Shown one piece after another: positions 34,224 to 43,446 of a stretch of DNA of 64,000 nt. How positions within the stretch are numbered: the first letter of the stretch is position 1; every line of letters starts with the position of its first letter. The position numbers and the translations under genes are program-made. The stretch is from Leptobrachium leishanense (lineage: Eukaryota; Chordata; Amphibia; Anura; Megophryidae). The notes beneath the pieces are model-generated. The model saw only the letters and a list, made by a program, of their open reading frames with translations. It was not told where the DNA came from and did not search any database. The stretch spans positions 96,569,204 to 96,633,203 of the forward strand of contig CM019069.1 in assembly GCA_009667805.1 (NCBI GenBank). Reading direction: 5' to 3'.

Positions 34224-35308
34224 CAGGGCTTGACAAATTTGCTTTGAATCTAGGAGCCAGCTACAAAAGTTAGGAGCCAACGTTTTGGCGAGGATACGCC
34301 TTTGATAAAGGCAAATCCTCACCGAAACGTTGGGAACCTTGCCTCTGCATCTGGGAGTTGGTTTGTACTGACCCAAATTATGATTTTAGCGGCTTCTATT
34401 TATTTATCACGTTGTTAGCTGGTGCTTTTTGCTGTTAGGTATTTTTTGTGCATGTGGTCTTTTGGCTACTTTTTTGAGCCTAGAAGTGCGTTGCTTCTAA
34501 TAACAGTTTGGCCGCTCTGACATAATTGTGTATATAATATATATACTTATTATGTTACTTGTGTTGTTCACAACGTCACAATGTACATTTTGTTTACTTC
34601 TTTTCTTTGCTCTGTTGTCATTGGACATCCTATTTACCCACTGCAGACACACACATAACAGACCTCATATATAAATACATACACCAGGGCTGGATATATT
34701 TACATTAAATGTAGGACACTGGAAGAAAACATTGAAGCCAACTAGATGTTTTTAGATGCCAAAGACTGCTTTTAGATTGGTGTAAAATAAACTGGAAATT
34801 TAGGAGCCAGGAGTAAGGCTAGGGTCAGACGAACGCATTCTGTGCGGACTGTGCATCCGTGCACAACGGACATACTTTCTGACTGACGACAAGGTAGTGG
34901 CCACACGGTCCGTGTTTGTGACTGACGTTTTTTTTGACTGATGTAGCAGGGAAAATAAAATAAATATGAAAAACCATTTTGTCCGTCAAAAATGCTGGAC
35001 GTCAAAAATGCAGTCCGTCTGACTACATTCCATCACTCACTCTCAAAGCTATGCGGACGTGGCGCACACCGCACGTCCGTTCTAGCGGTTTTACGTTCTT
35101 GCCTAACTTGCGTCTTTTTGCCACGTCCGTTGTGCGTCCGTACTTCTGTGCAGACTTACTTCATGTGTGGTCTCTATTGATCATAATTGTATGCTACCAC
35201 GGGCGTTAAAATGTGCGGCAACACAGACGTGAACACTGCGCTTGTCTGACCCGAGCCTAAAATTCAAGGAGCCAGTGGCTACCAGGCTCCTGGCTTTGTC
35301 AAGCCCTG
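34224..35308. mobile_element. hAT-type element (CAGGGCTTGACAAA) with nested MITE
   Basis: Left CAGGGCTTGACAAATTTG and inverted right CAGGGCTTGACAAAG are terminal repeats. Both subterminal regions carry AGGAGCCAG. The flanks GTTAGACG and TGTTAGAG are similar when shifted by one base, so an 8-bp duplication is likely but imperfect. The Harbinger MITE at 34817-35257 is inserted near its right end. Confidence 0.75.
34817..35257. mobile_element. PIF/Harbinger-like MITE, type B, complete
   Basis: Starts GGCTAGGGTCAGACGAACGC and ends GCGCTTGTCTGACCCGAGCC, with TAA duplicated outside (34814-34816 and 35258-35260). It is 441 bp. It is the complete version of the truncated copy at 3984-4343 and resembles the host MITE at 42808-45269. 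Confidence 0.92.
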
Positions 35309-35824
35309 TGTTAGAGTCACCACACTTATTTTTTTTAGGACTTGACCCCGGCCTGGAAGGGTAGGGGATATATGAAATAATGAAATGTGATGTGCCTCAA
35401 AAAGGATTCTGTGTGAAAATCTATTTCCTTCGCTGTGTTACATACAGCAGTGCTGCACAGGGCAGATACTGAAGGACAGGGCTTAATTTGATCCTGGGAT
35501 CTGCCGCCCTACAGCCCCCCACATCCTCTACCTCTATCCTTCAAAATGGCCACAAAGCAATGTGTGGCAGGCATTATCACGAGCTCGCAGATACTGAGCG
35601 ATTTCCTGTGCTATTGTTGCTCATCACTGCCCAGGGCCTTGTATATTCTGATAGCGCTAACATTTAGCCTTCCGTTCACAGCTATTAATATAGCCTGGAC
35701 ATATCCTGCTGCGCTATACTATAAGGGGGAATGTGTGCAATAGGGCTTGCAATCAAAGGGCAGAGGGGTGCACAGACAAAAGAAGGTATTGCAGGTTGAA
35801 TGAACCTGTCCCAATGGCGCCCGG
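35309..35824. other. No gene seen
   Basis: Nothing recognised on either strand. Confidence 0.45.
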
Positions 35825-36010
35825 CTTGACCTGAGGTGGGACCCAAAAAGCTGGAGACCCCTCTGGCTAGATGCAGACTGACGGTTCTAAAAGCAGGCAG
35901 AAGTTGAAGACCCCACTCAGCTGGGCAGGAATTACAGATAAAACTGGAATAGAACACCGCACGGCCCTGTTGCAATATCACAGTCCGGGGAAGAGACCAA
36001 GCACACAGGC
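35825..36010. repeat. Unclassified interspersed repeat, copy 2
   Basis: A diverged match to 2495-2720 (GAAGACCCCACTCAGCTGGG). Sequence to about 36360 may belong to the same element. The minus-strand frames at 35685-36164 and 36052-36489 have no recognised motif. Confidence 0.35.
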
Positions 36011-36948
36011 AACCCAATATAAAGATATCCCTCATCTGACAGGCTGGTCTTTCAAGTGGCCGGATGTATCCTATGAGAAGAGAAAAACAAGGCGGTGCAG
36101 GGTCTCGGGCAAAAACAGAGTAAGTAACAAAAGCCAGGTTGGGTACACCGAGAATAATCAGCATAACCGGGGTTAATAGCGCAAAAGCCAGAGTCCATAC
36201 ACAGATAATCTACATAGTGACAGGAGGGGTTAAGGAAATACAAGGAAAGAACAATTGGAGAAATAAATAATAAACCAGAGGGTAAGGCAAGAACAGGGTT
36301 AATCAAACAAATACAAGGGAAGCAGGGAGCCAAATAAACAGGAAAACGTATGGCAAGGATCAGTGCTTTTTTTCCAGGGGAAAAGGTGGAGTACTTGCCA
36401 TGAAGCGTCATATAGCTCCAGCCAATGAAAAGGTGGGGTACGGTCGTATGCAGCCAGTGAATAGAGAGCACACGCCAGCATGCACCCAATGGGTGGCGCT
36501 AGGGTCAGGCCACGGCATTTTGTTGCCTGGGTCCAAGGAGGAAATGCTGCCTCCCCCTCAAACTTTTCCGACCAATACACACCCATGCTTATAACAGAGC
36601 TTCACAGCAATACAACTCACGCTCATACACACCGCACATTACCATGAATTTTATTGCTGTGCAGCTCTGTGATTAGGGTGACCACCTTTCCTCACTTCCA
36701 TTCAGGGACGCTAACTTTCTTACTCTCACAAATGCATTTCATCAAATTTATACTTGAAACTGGCAAAAGCATATGTGTCAGTGCATGTTCAGTACTTGTC
36801 AGTATTTGACCCCTTACCTACCTACACGGACATATGATGTCTCATTGAAAGGCTAGAGTCTAGACATAACCATTCTGTTTGTAAAAATAAAAGCTTAAAT
36901 ACAAAGAGCTCCTTTTTTATTACATTGACTATTTGCAATGTTTAAAAT
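36011..36948. other. No gene seen
   Basis: Nothing recognised; possibly further repeat sequence continuing from copy 2. Confidence 0.4.
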
Positions 36949-37139
36949 GTTATTAATAGGGATGCACCGATACCACTTTTTTAAGACCGAGTACGAGTAC
37001 CGATACTTTTTAAAAGTACTCACCGATACCAAGTACCGATACTTTTATTTAATGTCATGTGACGCTTTCCAATAAGAACAGACCATATAAAAATGCCCCC
37101 CGCTCACATGTATATCCCCCCCGATATATATATATTCAT

Positions 37140-37995
37140 ACTGCCCCAGCTCATGGATTTGCCCCAGCTCACTCATGGATTTGCCCCAGCACACACATGG
37201 GTTATTATGCCCCCACAGCTCACACATGAGTATGCCCCCCCAGCTCATGGATATGCCCCCACATGGATATTGCCTCCAGCTCATGGATATGCCCCATCAT
37301 GGATATTGCCTCCAGGTCATGGATATGCCCCCTCATGGATATTGCCTCCAGGTCATGGATATGCCCCCTCATGGATATTGCCTCCAGGTCATGGATATGC
37401 CCCATCATGGATATTGCCTCCAGGTCATGGATATGCCCCCTCATGGATATTGCCTCCAGGTCATGGATATGCCCCCTCATGGATATTGCCTCCAGGTCAT
37501 GGATATGCCCCCTCATGGATATTGCCTCCAGGTCATGGATATGCCCCCTCATGGATATTGCCTCCAGGTCATGGATATGCCCCCTCATGGATATTGCCTC
37601 CAGGTCATGGATATGCCCCCTCATGGATATTGCCTCCAGGTCATGGATATGCCCCCTCATGGATATTGCCTCCAGGTCATGGATATGCCCCATCATGGAT
37701 ATTGCCTCCAGGTCATGGATATGCCCCATCATGGATATTGCCTCCAGGTCATGGATATGCCCCCTCATGGATATTGCCTCCAGGTCATGGATATGCCCCA
37801 TCATGGATATGCCCCCTCATGGATATTGCCTCCAGGTCATGGATATGCCCCATCATGGATATTGCCTCCAGGTCATGGATATGCCCCATCATGGATATTG
37901 CCTCCAGGTCATGGATATGCCCCCTCATGGATATTGCCTCCAGGTCATGGATATGCCCCCTCATGGATATGCCCCCTCATGGATATGCCCCCCAG
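37140..37995. repeat. 36-bp higher-order VNTR, about 19 units
   Basis: The main unit is a dimer of 18-mers, CAGGTCATGGATATGCCC followed by CCTCATGGATATTGCCTC. The start of the array (37140-37260) is irregular with AGCTCATGGATATGCCCC monomers, matching the monomer at 5332-5720. Near 37800 one half-unit is out of step. Because 18 and 36 are divisible by three and stops are absent, long frames open on plus frames (37093-38169, 37175-38254, 37263-38102) and on the minus strand (37220-37804). These are repeat artefacts. Confidence 0.95.
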
Positions 37996-38019
37996 CTCAT
38001 GGACCGCCCCCCCCCCCCC

Positions 38020-38402
38020 GACGATACTTACCTTCCTGGGCGCCGCCGGGGAATGTCTCCACGCACGCGCTCGTTGGAAGGACCCCAGCCGCGACCACGT
38101 GATCCCGGCTGGGGGCCTTCCAACGAGCGCGCGCGCGGGGAAACTTTCCGGCGGCGCCCAGGAAGGTAAGTATCGTCGCGGAGAGCAGCTGCAGGGCCTG
38201 TCTGAATGCTCTATCAGCATTCAGACAGGCCCTGCAGCTGCTCAGTGTGTTTAATACTTACCTTCCTGGGCGCCGCCGGGGAATGTCTCCGCGCGCGCGC
38301 TCGTGGAAGGACCCCAGCCGGGATCACGTGGTCGCGGCTGGGGTCCTTCCAACGAGCGCGCGCGTGGAGACATTCCCCGGCGGCGCCCAGGAAGGTAAGT
38401 AT
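38020..38402. repeat. Three consecutive GC-rich hairpins
   Basis: Hairpin A (38020-38177) pairs ACGATACTTACCTTCCTGGG with its inverse at the right edge. Hairpin B (38183-38243) has perfect 28-bp arms around a CTATC loop. Hairpin C (38253-38402) pairs AATACTTACCTTCCTGGGCG with its inverse. A and C are two versions of one module, each arm ending in the donor-like AAGGTAAGTAT. The tract is rich in CpG and alternating GC. Confidence 0.93.
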
Positions 38403-38538
38403 TGCGGAGAGTGCGGGGCCGGCTGTCTGAATGCCGATAGAGCATTCGGACAGCCGCCGCAGCCCCTCGGATGCCGGTACCCAGTATCGGCCCCGATACC
38501 GATACTAGTATCGGTATCGGTGCAACCCTAGTTATTAA

Positions 38539-38949
38539 CCTACCTGGCGGTCTATTTATTCTGAAATTTCTTATGTAAAAACTGTCAATTTCTCTCCTCT
38601 CTCCTCCCCCCCCCCAGCGGTATCCCGAGTGTGGCTCGGGGTTAAATTTCTATGTTGGAAGCGGTAACCCTGAACAACACTCGGGATGCCGCTGGATACA
38701 TCACCTCTCCCTGCGTTCCCTCGATGTCCCTGCAGTCTCCTCCGGCGATCGTGACCTCATTACTTCCTGGTTTCCTCCTCGCGACAAGGAATCCAGGAAG
38801 TATGAGGTCGCGATCGCCGGAGGAGAATGCAGAGATCAGCGAGGGTGCACAGCGACAAGTGATGTATAGAGCCCGAGTGTGTCTCGGGGTTACCGCTCTC
38901 ACCGGTGAAATTTAACCCTGGGACACACTCGGGAACACCGCCAGGGAGG
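38539..38949. mobile_element. TTAA-target MITE (Kolobok/piggyBac-like)
   Basis: Left CCTACCTGGCGGT and inverted right CCTCCCTGGCGGT are terminal repeats, with TTAA at both sides (38535-38538 and 38950-38953). The interior carries inverted CCCGAGTGTGGCTCGGGGTT and GAACAACACTCGGGAT motifs. The left TTAA lies inside the 8-bp target duplication of the hAT element at 36957-38530, so the two elements abut. Confidence 0.85.
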
Positions 38950-38953
38950 TTAA

Positions 38954-40072
38954 ACACATTTAGTAAATGGCACGATGTCAGATTTGTGTTATTTTATACA
39001 TATGAAGTTGTGAAAAAAAACATCTGCACCAGATATCGGCTATCAGCCAGAAAAGCTGCCGGTAATCAGTAATCCTGAACACATATATAATACACACTTC
39101 CTTCAATCCAAACTAGAACACGCACATCTGGATGAATGAAACCGCTTATTGAAACTAGGTTGTCCACATACACATGATTGACACACATACAGTTTTCAAA
39201 TAAAATACAAGTTTCCAAGTATTTAATTGACTGTAAATTGCAGTTTAGTCCTACAGAAAAGCACATCAAAAATAAAGAAATCGAAAAAATGTTTGTAAAG
39301 GAATGATTTACACGTTCTCTCCCTCCTTTCTGTAATCTACCTTTGTACGCAAGTTATTGCGAGTGCCTACGCAGAGCGATGGATTGGTGCTGCGCATGCA
39401 ACATCACTCCTCAGCTGCTGTTTCCCAGAGCACTCGCTGCTACAAATCGTGCTGAAATCATCAGTCCTCGAGTTCACCCCCAGCAGATGAGATATTCAAA
39501 AGCTCCGACGAAACTCTGGAGAGGGGGCACTCTACACAGCCATACTTTAGTTAGCTGAAATGGTCAGAGAGGGTAGAGTCTCCTTTTAATTCCACAACTA
39601 AAAATGGATCAACTTGTCCCAGTATGTGCCTAACAGGTTATTTATTTTTTTATTTATATTAATTGTTCCATCCTACACCACATTCCTTTATACTGTATGT
39701 CAGATATTGCATGAGGAGCCTTATTTTTTTTTTTGCCTTTGCCCTGTTTAAGTGTGCAATGCATCCCTTTTGTGTTCGCTTATTATTCTCCCACCAGCAC
39801 ACACCCACACATACATCAGTGCTATGGATTATGTTTGAGCCTTATAAGTGAGGAAAAATAGAAATGCCCATTGAGTGTATTCGCATATAGGAAAGACCCC
39901 TGAAGTATATTTAAGTACTGCCCTTCTGTATTTGAGTCCTCACACCCAGAAATGTAAGAAGTAAAGCCCAGTGGACTTCTCCAGACAGAAATATAGAATC
40001 CTGAGAATTATTAGGTCATTATTTTGTATTTCCTACACCAAGCTTTCATTCAGAGACCTCCAAAATCCCTGC
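38954..40072. other. No gene seen
   Basis: Nothing recognised. 39530-39596 ends in GAGTCTCCTTTTAATT, which may be a decayed TTAA-element terminus. Confidence 0.45.
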
Positions 40073-40075
40073 TCA

Positions 40076-40860
40076 GGCTGGTGTCAGACGAGCGCACTAC
40101 GTGCCCCTGTTCTGACGTGCCTCCTAGCGTCACACTGGTGCGACGGGGCTGGCCACATACTGTTGCGCACGTGACTGCGGCCGTCCTGCAAGCAAGGCAC
40201 TACAACGAGCATTCGACGGGGCTGCAAAGCTCAATCCTCCATAGGAGGATCAAGCCTTGCAGCGCTGAGCGCACTAACTGCGGTCAGCTAGGCGGCCAGA
40301 CGGGCGTCTACTGGGCCGGTGCTTCCACCAGGCAAGCTAGGCAACCGCCTATGGCGCACTGTCACCTAGGGGCGCAGCTGGCCCCAACCTGGGTTCCATT
40401 ATTGTACCCCTTCCTCATTGTTTGCTTGTGTAGCCGGCAGCTTGCAAAGCGGACCCCTGCTAGCGGCACAGAAGGTGGGCGTCTTTTGGTGACGCGCAGG
40501 TGCCACCAGATGACATGCGGGCTCCACAAGAGGCAGATGAAAGAAAAAAAGATGCAGAAGAAAGGCACGAAAGAAAGAGCGAAAGAAAAAAAGACAAATG
40601 AAAGAAAGAGGCAGAGGAAAGAAAAAAGACCGACACCGGGCCTGACCAGCGGAGAGCAAGTGTATATCATCCCCCCCCCCGCGCACAGTTCCCCCCCCTG
40701 CATTTCAACAGTTGACAATTTTTTGGGGGAAGGGGCGCAAGTAGCTGGACTTGCCTAGGGCGCAGAATAGTCTAGCACCGGCACTGGGCGTCTAGTGGAA
40801 GGAGCTTCCACTCTCAGGGACGTTCCTTCCGCTCTTAAAAACGCTCGTCTGATACCAGCC
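40076..40860. mobile_element. PIF/Harbinger-like MITE, type A, with nested hAT
   Basis: Starts GGCTGGTGTCAGACGAGCGC and ends GCTCGTCTGATACCAGCC, flanked by TCA and TTA. The interior matches 46873-47169 (AGCCTTGCAGCGCTGAGCGC). A hAT-type element occupies 40311-40786, so the host itself is about 310 bp. The frame at 40024-40758 (+) spans both and is not a gene. Confidence 0.85.
40311..40786. mobile_element. hAT-type element nested in the MITE
   Basis: GGCGTCTA is duplicated exactly outside (40303-40310 and 40787-40794). Left CTGGGCCGGTGCT and inverted right CAGTGCCGGTGCT are terminal repeats. It contains GGGGCGCAG at one side and TAGGGCGCAG at the other, and a purine-rich AAAGAAA tract (40535-40630). 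Confidence 0.85.
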
Positions 40861-40946
40861 TTAGTCTTCAGAGTACTAAAGTGTCCTTGATTTCCATCAT
40901 TGGATATGTTTTGGTGACTCGGTTCTCTATGGCTCCAACATACTAA

Positions 40947-42250
40947 CATTTTATTTATTTATTTATTTATTTATAATGGATTTTACCAGGAAGGATACAT
41001 TGAGATTTCTCTTGTTTTCAAGTATGTCCTGGGTTCAAGAACATTGAAGTGTTACAGTTACAGAAATACAAAGTAATACAATGCAAGATATTAAAAAAAA
41101 AAACACAAATATACAGATTAACAGAAAATAAATATGTAGGAAATATAGTCACTAGGTTACATGTTTACAGGGGCATTCTGTATTGAGGTATGTTAGTAAG
41201 GAGCTTTTGAGTGACTTAAGACTGGGGGAAGATTTGATGGTGTCTGGGAGGTTATTCCATAATTGTGGTGCTCTGTAGGAAAATGAGGACCTAGCCACTG
41301 TCTTTTTGTATTGTGGTATTGCAAGTAAGGTGCTGGTCCTGGATCGGAGGTTATAGGATGAGGGAGCTGCTGGGGGAAGCAGTCTATTCAGATAGGGTGG
41401 CAGCTTCCCAGAAATGCTCTTAAACACCAGGCTGGAAAGGTGAAGGGTGTGTCTGGATTCCAGCGATGGCCAGTTTAGCTCTTTCAACATGTCACAATGG
41501 TGGGTCGTGTAGTTACATTGTAGCGCAAAGCGGCAGAATGAGTTATAAAATGTAGTAAGTTTATGAAGGTGTGTTTGCGGGGCGGCTGCATACACTACAT
41601 CTCCGTAATCAATAGCCGGCATAAGCATTTGCTGTACAATCTGCTTTCTTACCGCGGGACTCAGGCAGGATTTGTTTCTGTACAGGGCACCTAGTTTGGG
41701 GTAAAGTTTAGATGAGAGTTTTTCGATGTGAGGGCCAAAGGATAGATTAGGGTCCAACCACATACCTAGATATTTGAGAGAAATGACTGTGGCCAGTATG
41801 CCATTTGATTTTGTCCCAACACATAGATGGGGATTTTGCAATTTGTGTAGTTTAGGTGCTGTACCAAAGAGCATCGTTACAGTTTTGTCAGTATTTAAAA
41901 AAAGTTTGTTGTTTTTGATCCACTTTTCTACCTCTGTGAATTGTTCTTGCAGCACGGCCTCCAACTGCGGGAGATTTGGTTTGCTGGTATAGATCACAGT
42001 GTCGTCTGCATACATATGTACAGTTGAGGCTTTGCAGACGTTGGGCAGATCATTTATGAATATTGTGAATAGCAGGGGGCCTAGTATTGAGCCTTGGGGT
42101 ACACCGCAAGTGACTGGGAGCGGGAGGGAGGAGCTGCCAGAAATTGACACATATTGTGATCGGTCGGATACATATGATTGAAACCAGGTTAGCGTGCGAT
42201 CACCAATGCCAGAGTTTTTAAGTTTTTCTAACAAGATGACATGTCTGTGT
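40947..42250 (-). mobile_element. L2-like LINE, 5' truncated, with 3' tail
   Basis: On the minus strand the element runs from a truncated 5' side near 42250 to a 3' end made of an (AAAT)n tract at 40950-40974. The reverse transcriptase and C-terminal region are open (41152-42234). The last 50 bp before the AAAT tract are the tail shared with the tRNA SINEs of this window. The A/T microsatellite end and protein motifs fit the L2/CR1 group of LINEs. Confidence 0.9.
41152..42234 (-). pseudogene. L2-like LINE reverse transcriptase, C-terminal two thirds
   Basis: A reverse transcriptase that copies LINE RNA into DNA at the nick (target-primed reverse transcription). The 360-residue open frame begins after palm motif A has been lost. 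CGVPQGSILGPLLF is at residues 43-56, the catalytic MYADD at 74-78, a thumb motif LKYLGMW near 155, and the C-terminal signature YRAPQLWNNLPDTIKSSPSL near 321-340. No in-frame stop interrupts it, so this copy is comparatively young, yet it lacks the endonuclease, the fingers and one catalytic aspartate and cannot be active. The listed start is a TTG in the middle of the domain; the true start was upstream and is gone. Confidence 0.93.
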
Positions 42251-43108
42251 TCACACTAGACGGCTCAGAAAAACATCAAGGCTTAATCCCCTACTGATTA
42301 CACCTTCTGATCATGCTGGCTAAATAAAAAGGAACCCAGTTACCAAAGTCAATATTTTGAGACTGCTTTCGTGCATTTGATAAGTTGGTCTACTCTTAAA
42401 ATGTCTTATTTCCAGGTAGGAGTAGCCAGCAATGACTCGCACACATAGAACACAAAAAGAGGCTTTAGAATTTGTGAATTAATTGAGAAAACATGAATAT
42501 GCTGAAAGACCCCAGCGGGTCCGGCGCACCATGCCTCTGCATGTATAACTAATTCTGAAATTCTTCTTCACCGTAAACTTTTATGAGCAGTTCTGAATTT
42601 TAATAGTCATGAGTTACAACAGTCAATGCGTGATTTATAATCCAAATAGATTTATATCCGACCATGGATCCACACGTATCCTTTTGGGACTCCTCACTAT
42701 GGTACAACTTTTATATAGTGGTGGAAAAACTATCTGCAGATGTGTAGCAGAGCATTTTTAAAATCTATGCAGACATCAAAACAAGTATTAAAAAAATTCC
42801 CAATTTAGGCTAGCGTCAGACAAACGCAGTCATCACGTCCATGTCGCCGCACAGTTTATCGTCCGTCGTAGCATTGATTTGTGATTAATAGAGACCAACG
42901 CACTCAGTACGTGCGCACGCAGGTGGCAACAGACGCCATTTAGACCTCGACGTAAAAGCGTAAGACTGACACCCAGAGTGCACCGCATCCGCATAGCGGC
43001 CTGTGTGCGTGATGACAAGACGTCGGACGCAGTGCATTTGCGACATCCATCACGTTGACGCTCAGAATTTTTTTTTGTCTGGCTGACTGTACCTATCTTT
43101 TAATTTTA

Positions 43109-43415
43109 GAATTTAAGGTTTTTATTTCTGAATAACAGGTCACAAGTCGACCAACAAAAAGTGGACTCACAGGGCCACAACAAGAATAAACGGGTACCCT
43201 AGATAACATGAAGCAACTTCGCAAAAAGTCATGACATGAAACTTAATAGAAGTCCAATACTATAGGCAGGGGCTGCAGATCCCCATTAATACGCTGACTA
43301 CAAGAAATCAAAGAAAATGCAAAAGGGGGGGAGGGAAACAGATAGGGGGTGTATCACAGTTCGCCGTGAAAGGGAGAGGATGTTACCTCTGGAGGAAAAA
43401 GAAATAACAAACAAC

Positions 43416-43446
<31 letters not shown>

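Larger units (their letters stand above)
36957..38530 (+). mobile_element. VNTR-bearing hAT element, complete copy
   Basis: TAGGGATGCACCGATACC at the left and its inverted partner at the right (TAGGGTTGCACCGATACC) are terminal repeats, with GTTATTAA duplicated exactly outside (36949-36956 and 38531-38538). In order it holds a 110-bp subterminal block, a VNTR (about 37140-37995), three long hairpins (38020-38402), a smaller inverted repeat (about 38423-38457), and a terminal palindrome CCGATACTAGTATCGG. No transposase frame is present, so mobility would need a related autonomous hAT element elsewhere. Partial relatives are at 4985-5859 and 15352. Confidence 0.92.

Noticed and set aside
37093..38254. 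Plus-strand frames of 279-359 residues and a minus-strand frame of 194
   Set aside because: All are generated by the 18/36-bp tandem repeat; four frames cannot all be genes.
40024..40758. 244-residue plus-strand open frame
   Set aside because: It spans a MITE and the hAT element nested within it, and its lysine-rich part is an AAAGAAA tract.
41152..42234. Host gene with reverse transcriptase domain
   Set aside because: It is a 5'-truncated LINE ending in an (AAAT)n tract, without host-like exon structure.
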